A DNA stretch of 64,000 nucleotides from Fimbriimonas ginsengisoli Gsoil 348 (GCF_000724625.1 NZ_CP007139.1:4898001-4962000), one strand, 5' to 3'; numbered from the stretch's first letter, positions 25,811 to 34,792 are shown. A program made the numbers and translations. Notes: a model not told the origin generated them from the sequence alone.

Positions 25811-26212
25811 CCACCGATGTGTCAAAGACCACGTCATTCGTCGCTGCGACCGATCCCTCCAGTCGCGCCGTCTGGTAGGGTCCCGCGGGAGCGGCGACGT
25901 TTCGGTTAACTGGCCCGACCCGTCGGCTGAAAACTGCATTGTTGGGTTCGTTTTCGATGTGGTTAGGTTCAAATCTGGGTTCGTTCCGTGGTTTTTACTT
26001 TTTCTGGTCCGAAGCTTTGGGTTTGCCAGCCACTTGGGAGACAGTACATTTTAGCTCATATATGTATCCTTTTGTCTACATATTAAGTCCCCGACACGAT
26101 GCCATCGCGGCCGTTGGCGATAGGTATCTCGTATGAGGAGGGTGGGAGCTCCCGGTGACGCTCGGCGAGGGGGCTCCGCATCCTAAATCTCCCTAGGCCG
26201 TACACTAGGGTT
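25811..26212. other. Gene-free stretch with an AT-rich core
   Basis: No convincing gene is present. The part from about 25935 to 26095 is clearly AT-richer than everything around it (for example TTTTTACTTTTTCTGG and CTCATATATGTATCC), with a purine/T-rich flank. It may hold the promoter of the exported protein at 26213, or be a remnant of foreign DNA. No repeat family is recognised. Confidence 0.4.
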
Positions 26213-28366
26213 ATGAGACGCTTTGCGTTTGCACTGCTGCTAGGACTTGGCTCGATCGCCTTCGCGCAAGACGCGGGAACCAAGGTGACTTTCACCGGCC
26301 GCGCCGCGCGTGTCGAGACAATTCTGGCGGGGCTTAGCCAAGCGTCCGGCGTCAAGCTCTCCGCGTCCGCGCAAACTGCCGATGAGATCTTGATCGTCTC
26401 GGCCAAGGATGTTTCGCTCTCCGACCTAATGGCCCGCATCGCCACCGCGACTTCCGGAGAGTGGCATCAAACTGCCGACGGTTACCGTCTCGCTCAATCG
26501 GTCGGCGCGCGCACGCGGGAAGAAAACGAGTCGTTGAACGCCCGAGTCACCGCAATCCGCAAAGGGATCGCCAAGCATCTGCAACCCCCGAAAAAGAGCG
26601 ACAAGAGCGAGGACCCCGAGGGGCCTCCAATGGAGATGTTTGGCGGCAACGATGCTTCGCTCTACCAGATCGTCGCCAAAGCCGACCTCAATGCGATCGC
26701 CGCCTTGCGGACAGGTGAGCGCGTCGTCTTCTCCACCAATCCGACGCGGACTCAGCGTCCGTTCGCCGGCAACGTAATCTCGCTCATCAACGCCTACGTG
26801 GCCGAGCACAACAAGCAGGTAAGCCAGCAGCCGGCACCGGAGCAGTCTCCTGAGATGGACAAGATGCCCGACTTCGTCAAGAAAATGATGGATCGGATGA
26901 CGAAGCCGGTCGGCCAGGTCTCCAAAGCCCTGTTCGTCGTTTCAAGAATGGGTCTCGGCACCTTTGGGATGATGCAAGCCGAGCTGCGGCTTTACGACGC
27001 CCAAGGGAAGGTAGCGCTGACCACGCCGACCATGCTCGAATCGACCGATACGAGTATCAGCGAGATGATGCAGCAGATCGGCGCAACTAAGCCCGACCCC
27101 AAGAAGCCAAAGACCACGGCCACTCCAATCGACATGACCGAGGATACGAAGGCATTTCAAGCCGCCTTCAAGTCCTCCGGCATGAGCGGAATGCAAGGGT
27201 TGAAGATCCCAGCCACGATTCTCGACAAGCTCTATCGGCCCGACCAGTACGACCCGCTCTCGTTCTTGGCAACCGACGAGGTGCTCTCGCTGGCCAAGAA
27301 AACCGGCAAACCGGTCGTCGCGGTCCTTCCCGACGACATCGTTTCGCTCCTTTCGAGCGTCATGCCGAACCAGAACCCGACGGTAGAGCAATTTGAGAAG
27401 TCGCTGGAATCGGAGCGCGAAGCAAAGGTCGTCGAGGATCCGGCTTGGCTCGTCATCAAGCCGTCCCACCCGGCCGAAGCTCGCGACGCACGGATCGATA
27501 GAAAAGCATTGGCGCGATTGCTGGACGCCGCTCGAACGAAGGGGGTCGCCTCGCTGGACGACGTCGCTCAATACGCCTTGAAAGCTCCTTCGCCGATGGA
27601 AGGTGGACTAGGCAGTCTCTATGTGCTGCTCCTCGTGCCTGGAGCGTTCTCTCAAAGCTTGAGCGGCTTCACCAACTGGGAGATGCTCCGCTTCTACGGA
27701 ACCCTCGAGCCAGTTGCCAAGCAGACCCTTCTTAACGGCGGACGCATCCCGTTCTCGGGCCTCACCGCCTATCAGCACGAGCAAGTACGCCGGATGGCCT
27801 ACGGCGCCATGCCCTCTTTGGAGATCGAAGAGGCGGGCAAAAAGAACGATGGCTTTCCCAGCTTCATGCGCGCCTTTATCGGCGGCAGCGGCGACTACCG
27901 CGAAGAGCCGACCGAGCTCCTTCCGAACGGACTTCCGGGCGACGGCTATGTGGAAATGAAAGGAAGCATCGAACCCTACGCCTCCGCGGTAACCCCCGAC
28001 GGAACCGTAACCCCGGCCAGCATGGCCATCCTAGACGCCGACATGCTCGCGATGTTCAAGATGCTTCGAGAAGACGCTAAGTTGGGTCCGATGGCCTCGA
28101 TGATGCCGAACCCCGACAAGGTTAAGCTCGGCCAGAAGACTGTCATGGCCTTCACGTTCCAGGTCGCGCCCACCGTCGCCATGCACCAAACCTTGAACGA
28201 CCACCAAATGGCCAAGGACGCTCAGGTAACGTCGATGGCCAACCTCCCCGACAACTTCAAACAACTGATCGCCACCCGCCAAGACGCTCTGAAGAAGTCC
28301 CCCTTCGGTTCCCTGATGGGCTTAGCCGGCATGGGGATGGGAGGTCGGACCGTGATTAAGCCGTGA
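26213..28366 (+). CDS. Large exported protein with N-terminal STN-like domain
   Basis: The 717-residue protein has a signal peptide (MRRFAFALLLGLGSIAFA). A domain at about 20-100 follows, with VTFTGRAARVETILAGLSQA and KDVSLSDLMARIATATSGEW, the pattern of STN modules. The long remainder is mixed helix and strand and has a Met-rich, Pro-rich segment at about 205-230. It ends in a Gly/Met-rich tail (SLMGLAGMGMGGR). I do not recognise the family. A second STN-bearing protein is at 2221-2967. It is monocistronic and followed by an R4 repeat. Confidence 0.6.
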   Translation: MRRFAFALLLGLGSIAFAQDAGTKVTFTGRAARVETILAGLSQASGVKLSASAQTADEILIVSAKDVSLSDLMARIATATSGEWHQTADGYRLAQSVGARTREENESLNARVTAIRKGIAKHLQPPKKSDKSEDPEGPPMEMFGGNDASLYQIVAKADLNAIAALRTGERVVFSTNPTRTQRPFAGNVISLINAYVAEHNKQVSQQPAPEQSPEMDKMPDFVKKMMDRMTKPVGQVSKALFVVSRMGLGTFGMMQAELRLYDAQGKVALTTPTMLESTDTSISEMMQQIGATKPDPKKPKTTATPIDMTEDTKAFQAAFKSSGMSGMQGLKIPATILDKLYRPDQYDPLSFLATDEVLSLAKKTGKPVVAVLPDDIVSLLSSVMPNQNPTVEQFEKSLESEREAKVVEDPAWLVIKPSHPAEARDARIDRKALARLLDAARTKGVASLDDVAQYALKAPSPMEGGLGSLYVLLLVPGAFSQSLSGFTNWEMLRFYGTLEPVAKQTLLNGGRIPFSGLTAYQHEQVRRMAYGAMPSLEIEEAGKKNDGFPSFMRAFIGGSGDYREEPTELLPNGLPGDGYVEMKGSIEPYASAVTPDGTVTPASMAILDADMLAMFKMLREDAKLGPMASMMPNPDKVKLGQKTVMAFTFQVAPTVAMHQTLNDHQMAKDAQVTSMANLPDNFKQLIATRQDALKKSPFGSLMGLAGMGMGGRTVIKP

Positions 28367-28381
28367 GGGCGAGTTACGGTG

Positions 28382-28523
28382 TTGGGGTGTTACGGTATTG
28401 CGGTGTTGGGGCCGGTCTCGTGTGGACTGTGGCTTGTGACGTGTGGACTGAGCGAAGCATGAGACCCAGATGTCCCATTCGACCCATCAAAGAAGGTAAA
28501 GCCTCACACTAAGAACACCGCAA
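28382..28523. repeat. R4 repeat copy
   Basis: The core GTGTGGACTGAG...GACCCAGATGTCCCATT...AAGGTAAAGCCTCACACTA at 28441-28511 recurs at 49571-49660 with the same order and small indels. The copy here is flanked by GGTGTTGCGGTGTT-like inverted arms (28383-28411 and 28513-28530). It lies between the 717-residue protein and the rhomboid gene. Confidence 0.7.
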
Positions 28524-28531
28524 CACCGCGC

Positions 28532-29452
28532 ATGTACCCCCAAAGCCGCCGAAGCAATCAAGATCTGCCGATCATGTCGGCGGCTTCGTGCGTCCTCTGC
28601 GGGATCATTTTCGTCGCCTTGAACGCGAATTCCTCGGGCGGCTGGGCGGCCACCGCGAGATGGGGCTTGCTGCCTGAATCCGCGATTTACAAAGGGGCTT
28701 ACTGGGCTCTCATTAGCTCGGCGTTCGTCCATGTGCAATTGCTGCACCTCTTGTTCAACCTCTCCTGGCTTTGGAGCCTCGGCGGGGCGTTGGAACGAAC
28801 GATTGGACCATGGCGCTGGCTCCTGTTCCTCCTCACATCCGCCTTTGTCTCCTCTGGGCTTCAACTCGCCCTGGGGGGTATGGGGATCGGGATGTCGGGG
28901 GTGATCTATGCCATGTTCGGCTTCGCATGGGCGACCCGTCGCCGCTTCCCGGAAATGGCGATGATGGCCACCAAGGGGAATGTCCAGATCTTTGTCGGCT
29001 GGGGTGTGCTGTGCATATTCCTCACCTACACGCATCTGATGAATATCGGCAACGGCGCTCACTTCGGCGGCCTCCTATTCGGCCTCGCCGTCGGGGCGCT
29101 GGTCGACCATCCCAAGCTTCGAATCCCTGCCTCGCTTGGCTTGGTCGTTCTAACCGCCGGCGCCATCGTACCGCTCTACTGGAACCCGCTTTCGCCGCTA
29201 TGGGCGGCTTGGAAGGCAGACGGAGCGTTTCAGCGGAACGACGTTCCCGAAGCGATCCGCTTCACCCGGATGTACTTGGATCGAGGAGGCGACGACCAAG
29301 AGTGGGCCTGGAGGAATCTCGCCATCGTTTACGCCCACCAAAAAGACAGAGCACATTTTCAGGAGGCGATCGACCATCTAAAAGCGGTAAATCGTAACGA
29401 AGCCGAGTCCCTCGCCGGAGACTACGACGCTCTAGGTGCTTCCAGCCCATAG
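28532..29452 (+). CDS. Rhomboid-family intramembrane serine protease with TPR-like tail
   Basis: The 306-residue protein has six transmembrane helices. The catalytic Ser is in GIGMSGVIYAMFG (GxSG) and the catalytic His is in NGAHFGGLLFGL, so the enzyme looks active. Rhomboids cleave transmembrane helices of client proteins within the membrane. After about residue 225 a soluble segment (GAFQRNDVPEAIRFTRMYLD, NLAIVYAHQKDRAHFQEAID) looks like two tetratricopeptide helices and could select clients. The last residues and the stop derive from an R2-like module. The client is unknown. Confidence 0.88.
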   Translation: MYPQSRRSNQDLPIMSAASCVLCGIIFVALNANSSGGWAATARWGLLPESAIYKGAYWALISSAFVHVQLLHLLFNLSWLWSLGGALERTIGPWRWLLFLLTSAFVSSGLQLALGGMGIGMSGVIYAMFGFAWATRRRFPEMAMMATKGNVQIFVGWGVLCIFLTYTHLMNIGNGAHFGGLLFGLAVGALVDHPKLRIPASLGLVVLTAGAIVPLYWNPLSPLWAAWKADGAFQRNDVPEAIRFTRMYLDRGGDDQEWAWRNLAIVYAHQKDRAHFQEAIDHLKAVNRNEAESLAGDYDALGASSP

Positions 29453-29490
29453 CCTCCCGTGGCACGGGCGAGGCGCCTGGTGCCAGCCAG
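29430..29490. repeat. R2-like module at the rhomboid stop
   Basis: GGTGCTTCCAGCCCATAG contains the R2 core GCTTCCAGCCCAT and provides the rhomboid stop codon. A second stem (GGCACGGGCGAGGCGCCTGG) and TGCCAGCC follow. It is a degenerate R2 copy. Confidence 0.5.
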
Positions 29491-29523
29491 CTATTCGCAC
29501 GAATCTTCCGTCCTGAGTTAACA

Positions 29524-29597
29524 CAGAGGCACCAAGGCACGAAGACACAAAGATCCAATAGCTAGGAACTCCGTGTCTTTGTGTCTTGGTGTCTCTG
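29524..29597. repeat. R5 hairpin repeat
   Basis: The left arm (29524-29552, CAGAGGCACCAAGGCACGAA then GACACAAAG) and right arm (29577-29597) are inverted copies apart from an 8-base extra and one change. The loop is about 24 bases. The sequence resembles the TTTGTGTCTTGGTGTC-type hairpins scattered in several environmental bacterial genomes. A related hairpin is at 59979-60034. Confidence 0.7.
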
Positions 29598-29668
29598 CTT
29601 TTGTCTTTTGCCAGGGCTCGCCAAGGCAAAACTTGCAGGCATTAGGCGAGCCGTCCGTCCGAGTTGCG

Positions 29669-30232
29669 CTACGGACCGGGCTTGCCGCCCTTGGCCTTCG
29701 GCCGGACGTGAATATCGGTCACCGGCTCCGTTTTGGGGGTTGGCGGCAGCGCCACATCTCCAACAAACTCCCGCGGCTTCGCCGGAGCTTTCAATTTGCC
29801 TAACAGAGGCGGAGCCGCGATTCGACCGAGCCTTTCCGGAACCGTTCGACCGGCTTGCATCAGAGTGTTCTTATCCAAAAGAGCGCGGACCTTCCCGGTA
29901 ACGCCCGGCCACCGGCCGGCCGGGCTGCAGGCGACGAAGGCGAAACCGCAAACGAGGGCCAACCCACGGCCGAAAGCGCGACGAAGACGCCTATCGTCGG
30001 CGAACTCCGGCCGGCCATCCGGCCGCGCGTCGTATCGCACGCATAGGTGCCCCTCTCCAGAGCTCTCCATAAGCGTCGCGGCCTCCACCGCCGACATCGC
30101 GCTGAGATTATGGACGTGCTTTTCGCACTTCCCGCAATAGCGGCGGCGGTCGTCCCCGTCGAGCTCCTCCCAAGTCTTTGGACACGGCGAGGCGACTCGT
30201 AGAGAGTGCAGCGACTTGCGATCGGGCTTCAT
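29669..30232 (-). CDS. Cys-motif membrane-anchored protein, tandem paralogue 1
   Basis: The 187-residue protein has an N-terminal module of about 70 residues with VASPCPKTWEELDGDDRRRY then CGKCEKHVHNLSAMSAVEA and LCVRYDARPDG. Four Cys (C-P-X2-W...C-X2-C...C) suggest a small metal-binding fold facing the cytoplasm. A single hydrophobic helix at about 88-105 follows, then a Pro/Lys-rich tail. The next gene repeats the module, so the pair arose by duplication. I recognise the module as recurring in environmental bacteria but know no assigned function. Confidence 0.6.
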   Translation of the reverse strand: MKPDRKSLHSLRVASPCPKTWEELDGDDRRRYCGKCEKHVHNLSAMSAVEAATLMESSGEGHLCVRYDARPDGRPEFADDRRLRRAFGRGLALVCGFAFVACSPAGRWPGVTGKVRALLDKNTLMQAGRTVPERLGRIAAPPLLGKLKAPAKPREFVGDVALPPTPKTEPVTDIHVRPKAKGGKPGP

Positions 30233-30275
30233 AGTGGTTGAGTGCTCATTCGTCGGCGAGAGGGTTCAACCGTTT

Positions 30276-30755
30276 TTAGTTTTCGTTCGACTCAGCGCGT
30301 GGAGTTGACTCCCGGGGTACCACTGCGAGCTTTCCCATCATTTCTGAAGGCAAATGATCCGGATTGTTGAAGACCCGGCCGGCCGGCTCGCCGTAAAACG
30401 TCGACTGGACGAATCTAACCGCCATTTTCTGCCAGTCCGCCGCCGGAGCCCAAATGATGGTGATAAGGCCGGCCAAAACCCCCAAGACTCTCAAGAGCGG
30501 ACGAGGAACCCGGCTCTTGGTCTTGGGCGACCCATCGCGTCGTACCGCGAATCGAACGCATACCGAGGCGTCTCCCCGCTCGAGCAAATGTGATACCTCG
30601 CGGGGAGTCATTTCGCTGAGGTTATAAACGTGTTTTTGGCACGAGTCGCAGAAGCGCCTCTGCTCATCTCCCGACATCCCTACCCACTGCTTTGGACAGG
30701 GAGACGCCACGCGAATACTGGTCAAGAGTTTCTTCGTTTCGCCCATTTGGTGCAT
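30276..30755 (-). CDS. Cys-motif membrane-anchored protein, tandem paralogue 2
   Basis: The 159-residue protein contains VASPCPKQWVGMSGDEQRRF, CDSCQKHVYNLSEMTPREVS and VCVRFAVRRDGS, aligning residue by residue with paralogue 1. A hydrophobic helix (LLRVLGVLAGLITIIWAPA) and a polar tail follow. ATG at 30755 (MHQMGETKK) was chosen so that the module starts near the N-terminus as in the paralogue; ATG at 30746 is also possible. Neither has a strong ribosome-binding site. The open frame upstream is unlikely to be coding. Confidence 0.6.
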   Translation of the reverse strand: MHQMGETKKLLTSIRVASPCPKQWVGMSGDEQRRFCDSCQKHVYNLSEMTPREVSHLLERGDASVCVRFAVRRDGSPKTKSRVPRPLLRVLGVLAGLITIIWAPAADWQKMAVRFVQSTFYGEPAGRVFNNPDHLPSEMMGKLAVVPRESTPRAESNEN

Positions 30756-30808
30756 GGGTGCCGAGCGTCGCAAGGAGGGTTCAACTCTTCCCGATCGCGA
30801 ACTGAAAC

Positions 30809-31480
30809 TCAGACGACGTATAGACTCGCGAGAATTACGACGATGACCAAGCCGCCGGCGAGGCCGGCGACCACGTCGGAGAACCAGTGGGCGCCCATGT
30901 AGATCCTGCTGGCGGCAACAATCACCGGCAGGATGGCGAGCGGGATGAACAGCCCCAACCTCAGAGGAAGGTTCTGAACATAAAGGAAGACGAGGAACGC
31001 CAAGAACCAGTACGTGGCGCCGGAGCCCATCGAATGGCCGGAAGGATAGCTGTGCCCCCACCGCGGCCCCGGCAGAATTCGGACTTCCTTCTCCCCCGGC
31101 CGCTCGCGATCGAAGACGTTTTTTAGGGCGATGTTGATCGGCAACGCGCCCAAGGTGGCGAACTCATAGATGCCTGCCCGCAGAAAGCCGGTGAAGTACG
31201 CCACCACGAGGGTGACGAACGAGACGACGATCACCATGTGCCCGTCGCCGATAAAGGTCGCCCACCGGGCGGCCTTGTTCCAGAACGGCGTGTTGACCAC
31301 CTGAAACGCCTTCGTCACGCGCAGATCGAGGATAAGCGTGGCCCGAAGGCGCACCAAAACCGATATCAGGATCAGGACCGCCGTTAGCGACGCCAGAAAG
31401 GCGATCGTCTGCGGGTAGAGAAGCCGGGCGAACCTCTCGGGGGTCAGGTTGAAGTGGTGATTCAGATGCAGGGCTCGCAT
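30809..31480 (-). CDS. PAP2-family membrane phosphatase
   Basis: The 223-residue integral membrane protein has the three phosphatase motifs: KNVFDRERP (K-X6-RP), YPSGHSMGSG (PSGH) and SRIYMGAHWFSDVVAG (SR-X5-H-X3-D). The family dephosphorylates lipid phosphates such as undecaprenyl pyrophosphate or phosphatidic acid on the outer face of the membrane. Six transmembrane helices are visible. It is on the minus strand, upstream of the two Cys-motif genes, separated by about 50 bases, so it may be the first gene of that transcript. Confidence 0.88.
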   Translation of the reverse strand: MRALHLNHHFNLTPERFARLLYPQTIAFLASLTAVLILISVLVRLRATLILDLRVTKAFQVVNTPFWNKAARWATFIGDGHMVIVVSFVTLVVAYFTGFLRAGIYEFATLGALPINIALKNVFDRERPGEKEVRILPGPRWGHSYPSGHSMGSGATYWFLAFLVFLYVQNLPLRLGLFIPLAILPVIVAASRIYMGAHWFSDVVAGLAGGLVIVVILASLYVV

Positions 31481-31596
31481 CCATCCTTAGACCACTCCCG
31501 ACCGGTCCTAGATCGCACCGAACAAAACGGTTCGATTACACATCCGACGTTTGAGTGCAAAATCTATCCCATGGCTCTGCCGAGCCCCGTCGCCAG

Positions 31597-32832
31597 ATGT
31601 CGGTGCCGGTTCCGGATCGCGATCAAGTCAAGCATTGGGCTATCCAGGCCGTTACATTCTTGATCGTCTGCTACCTGATCTACGTGGTCCGAGAGATCTG
31701 GCTCCCGCTGGGACTCTCGTTTCTGATCGCGACGGTGCTCGACCCGGTCGTGGACCGGATGGAGGCGCGGGGGTTTAGCCGGGCCATGGGCTCGGCAATT
31801 ATCTTCACGTCGTTCCTTCTCGGGCTGGGGGTTACTCTGTGGTTCCTCATCCCGGCGATCAGCCGGCAAGGTGGGGAGATCCAGGCGTCCTTTGCCAAGT
31901 TCTTCCCCGACATGTCCCCGAAGGGGATTCAAGCCTCGCTTCAAAAGCTGCACACGCCAGCGGCGATGCTCGGAGTGGCAACCCAGGCGTTAAACGGTCT
32001 ACGGGGCGGCTTTGAAAGATCCTCGACCTGGCTCACCTCGTACGGAATGCAGTTTCTGAGCAACTTGATCTGGGTAGTCATCGTCCCGATCGTGGCGTTC
32101 TACGCCCTTCGCGATTTTCACCTGATCCTCGGCAAGGGGCTTCTCCTGGTGCCGAAGGATCGCCGGGGTTCGGTTCAAACCTACGTTGCCGAGGTGACCG
32201 CGATCTTTGCCAAGTACCTGCGCGGCCTGATGCTGGTCTCCATTCTCAACGGCATCGCAACCTGGCTCTTGCTCATGGTGTGCCATGTTCCGAACGCGCT
32301 TCTCCTCGGCGTGATCGCGGGAATCCTTTACTCCGTGCCGTACATCGGCGCTCTTCTTACCATCGTGATTACCGCGGGAGTCTCGTTCATCGCCGGTGGT
32401 CCGACTTACATGGCGGAAATCGTCGGCGTCAGCATTCTGCTGCACCAGATCATCTTCGATCAGATCATCTCGCCCCGGATCTTAGGCGGGCAAGTCGGCC
32501 TGCACCCGATTCTGGCCATCGTGGCGTTGTTATCCGGCAACCTCCTGCTCGGGATCATCGGAATGATTCTTGCGGTGCCGATCGCGGCCTGCATCCAGAT
32601 CGGCGTCCTCGCGCTGATACCGAAGCTCGGTCAAGACATCGCGATCGACCATAACGCCAGCGCGGCCTCCGAGTCGTTACTGGCGACAGAGATCGTTTCA
32701 CGAGAGGCGACCGCGGCGACGGACGCCACCGCAGACCTTCACCAATCGGTACAAGACGCAGTCGATAAAGTCGAACGTCAAATAGAGATCGATCAGGTCA
32801 TCGCCGACTCGGCGGACGAGGTCACGGAGTAA
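31597..32832 (+). CDS. AI-2E/PerM-family membrane transporter
   Basis: The 411-residue protein has about eight transmembrane helices. Hydrophobic pairs lie at both ends of a central soluble segment, and the family motifs IAGILYSVPYIGALLTIV and ISPRILGGQVGLHPI are present. The family includes TqsA (AI-2 export) and sodium/proton antiporters, so the transported substrate is not predictable. It ends in an acidic cytoplasmic tail of about 70 residues. ATG at 31597 was chosen over GTG at 31555. Confidence 0.85.
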   Translation: MSVPVPDRDQVKHWAIQAVTFLIVCYLIYVVREIWLPLGLSFLIATVLDPVVDRMEARGFSRAMGSAIIFTSFLLGLGVTLWFLIPAISRQGGEIQASFAKFFPDMSPKGIQASLQKLHTPAAMLGVATQALNGLRGGFERSSTWLTSYGMQFLSNLIWVVIVPIVAFYALRDFHLILGKGLLLVPKDRRGSVQTYVAEVTAIFAKYLRGLMLVSILNGIATWLLLMVCHVPNALLLGVIAGILYSVPYIGALLTIVITAGVSFIAGGPTYMAEIVGVSILLHQIIFDQIISPRILGGQVGLHPILAIVALLSGNLLLGIIGMILAVPIAACIQIGVLALIPKLGQDIAIDHNASAASESLLATEIVSREATAATDATADLHQSVQDAVDKVERQIEIDQVIADSADEVTE

Positions 32833-33169
32833 CCGCAGCTTCGCGAAGAACGGGCCGAGCCTCCCACGTCACCTCGGCCTCAACCACCGCCTAGGTTTGG
32901 TGACGCATATTGCATGAGCTCGGAGCTCTTCGGTGGCAAACCACTCAAATGCCGTCTCCCCTCCTCTGGGAGCCGTTGGATTGTATTTCTCATCGGAGAG
33001 GACGCGGAAGGATCTCAGGTGATGCCGCCCCGGGTCGCAGACCCGGGGTATGAAGCAGCAACGCCTCCCCGACCCCGGCAGGCGGTCGCAGACCAAACCC
33101 TGCCGTTAGGGCGCCGCTGGAACCCTTCATAGCTATACCAGCGCCCCAACATCCAGTAACCTAACGCGC
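32833..33169. other. Gene-free leader region before trpE with an R3-like hairpin
   Basis: No gene is visible in these 337 bases. A perfect stem CCCCGGGTC/GACCCGGGG (33028-33036 with 33040-33048, loop GCA) is followed by TATGAAG, as in the R3 repeat at 19112. CGGCAGGCGGTCGCAGACC near 33080 repeats part of it. No Trp-rich leader peptide or T-box core was found, so trp attenuation is not supported. Confidence 0.45.
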
Positions 33170-34636
33170 ATGCTAGTTCCAAGCAAGGAGGAGTTCCTCG
33201 CCAAGACGGGGGGCACGCGCCCGATGGCGGTGTATCGCGATATTCTCGCGGATGTTGAAACACCGGTGAGCGCGTATTGGAAACTGGCCCACGACCAGAC
33301 TTTCAGCTTCCTACTGGAGAGCGTCACCGGCGGCGAGCACCTCGCCCGCTATTCGTTCCTGGGAATCCGGCCCCGCAGCGTTCTGAGAATCAAGGACGGC
33401 GAAGGAAGGCGGGAGACGAACGGTTCGATCGACACCTTTACGCTCGCCCAAGGCGAAGATCCGCTCGACGCTCTCAACCGTGAGATGTATCACAAAGACC
33501 CGGTGCCGGTTCCGGGCTTGCCCGCTTTTGCCGGCGGCGCCGTCGGACTCCTGAGCTACGACATCGTCCGCTACTTCGAACGGCTTCCGGATTCGACCGA
33601 AGACGACCTCCAGGTAGACGATCTGGCAATGATGCTCGCCGACACCGTGGTGATCTTCGACCACGCGAAAAACATCATCCGAGTTCTCGTGATGACGGAT
33701 GGAAGTTCCGAGTCCTATCTCCGGGCGACCGTCGAAATCGACTTCATCCTCTCTCGTTTAGCCGAGCCGCTTCCCTCCCTGCCCAAAGGTTCGTACGAAG
33801 TCGAGGAGCCCAAATCGAACGTCACCCAGGAACAGTTCGAAGGAATGGTCACCCGGATGATCGAGTACATCAGCGAGGGAGACGGGGTTCAGATGGTCCC
33901 CGCCCAGCGCTTCTCGACCCGCGTCAACGCCCACCCGTTGACCGTGTACCGGGCGCTTCGGACGATCAACCCGTCCCCCTATATGTTCCTCCTCCGGTTC
34001 GGCGATTTCGACCTCGTGGGAGCTTCTCCCGAGCTTTTGGTTAGTCTGCATGGGCACACCGCCCGCGTCCGCCCGATCGCCGGGACCCGCTGGAGAGGCA
34101 AGGACCAAGACGAGGATCTCGCGCTCGAGAAAGAACTCTTGGCCGACGAGAAGGAGCGGGCGGAGCACGTGATGCTTGTCGACCTCGGCCGAAACGATCT
34201 GGGACGGGTCTGCGAGTACGGCACCGTACGCGTGAACGAGCTGATGGTGATCGAGCGGTACTCGCATGTCATGCACATCGTCAGTGACGTCACCGGCAAG
34301 CTGCGCAAAGAGAAAAGCGCCTTCGACCTATTTCGGGCAACCCACCCTGCGGGAACCGTTTCCGGCGCCCCCAAGGTCCGGGCGATGGAGATTATCGACG
34401 AGCTGGAGCCAACCCGGCGGGGCAGCTACGCGGGCAGCGTCGGCTTTTTCAGCCACACCGGCGAGCTCGACACCTGCATCGCCATCCGCACCATCTTCAT
34501 CAAGAACGGCATGGCCCACGTCCAAGCCGGCGGCGGCGTCGTATACGACTCCAATCCCACAAAGGAATACGAGGAGTCGAAAAACAAGGCGAAGGCTTCG
34601 CTACGTGCCATCGAAATGGCCCAACGCGGCTTGTAG
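33170..34636 (+). CDS. trpE: Anthranilate synthase component I
   Basis: The 488-residue protein converts chorismate and ammonia to anthranilate in tryptophan biosynthesis. The N-terminal feedback motif is in FSFLLESVTGGEHLARYSFLG. The chorismate-binding domain shows IAGTRWRGKDQDEDLALEKE, MLVDLGRNDLGRVCEYGTVR, THPAGTVSGAPKVRAMEIID and QAGGGVVYDSNPTKEYEES. The partner TrpG and other trp genes are absent here. It is monocistronic and bounded by a hairpin after the stop. The LLES pattern suggests it is still inhibited by tryptophan. Confidence 0.94.
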   Translation: MLVPSKEEFLAKTGGTRPMAVYRDILADVETPVSAYWKLAHDQTFSFLLESVTGGEHLARYSFLGIRPRSVLRIKDGEGRRETNGSIDTFTLAQGEDPLDALNREMYHKDPVPVPGLPAFAGGAVGLLSYDIVRYFERLPDSTEDDLQVDDLAMMLADTVVIFDHAKNIIRVLVMTDGSSESYLRATVEIDFILSRLAEPLPSLPKGSYEVEEPKSNVTQEQFEGMVTRMIEYISEGDGVQMVPAQRFSTRVNAHPLTVYRALRTINPSPYMFLLRFGDFDLVGASPELLVSLHGHTARVRPIAGTRWRGKDQDEDLALEKELLADEKERAEHVMLVDLGRNDLGRVCEYGTVRVNELMVIERYSHVMHIVSDVTGKLRKEKSAFDLFRATHPAGTVSGAPKVRAMEIIDELEPTRRGSYAGSVGFFSHTGELDTCIAIRTIFIKNGMAHVQAGGGVVYDSNPTKEYEESKNKAKASLRAIEMAQRGL

Positions 34637-34637
34637 T

Positions 34638-34681
34638 CCCCTCTCCCTCCTCGGGATGCCCGTGCCCGAGGAGGGAGAGGG
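34638..34681. terminator. Strong hairpin between convergent trpE and TPR genes
   Basis: A perfect 17-base-pair stem (CCCTCTCCCTCCTCGGG at 34638-34654 with its complement at 34665-34681) has a 10-base loop. It begins 2 bases after the trpE stop. G-rich rather than T-rich sequence follows, so it may be a mobile CTCTCCCTCC-type hairpin repeat that also blocks read-through. Confidence 0.6.
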
Positions 34682-34698
34682 GGTTGGGGGTGAGGGAG

Positions 34699-34792
34699 CT
34701 ACGTCCGAAGGACGTGTAGCCGTGGGTTCCGTGCCCACGCCTGGCGTACCAAAGGTACGTCAGGATCATCGGCGAGGGCGCCGACGCTACTA
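34699..34792. repeat. R1 repeat, variant form
   Basis: ACGTCCGAAGGACGTGTAGC starts the element, then a GTGGG...CCCAC hairpin, then TGGCGTACCAAAGGTACGTC and ATCATCGGCGAGGGCGCCGA. The second half matches 12850-12908 and 55655-55702. It abuts the stop of the TPR gene. Confidence 0.75.

Noticed and set aside
25955-25985. GGTTCAAATC-like T-loop of a tRNA
   Set aside because: The flanking bases do not pair as a T-stem and no acceptor or anticodon arm is found within reach.
25939-26136. 65-codon frame in the AT-rich stretch
   Set aside because: No ribosome-binding site or family similarity; its composition follows the local AT-rich tract.
32833-33169. T-box or trp leader before trpE
   Set aside because: No leader peptide with Trp codons, no T-box core and no terminator/antiterminator pair is visible; the hairpin belongs to the R3 family.
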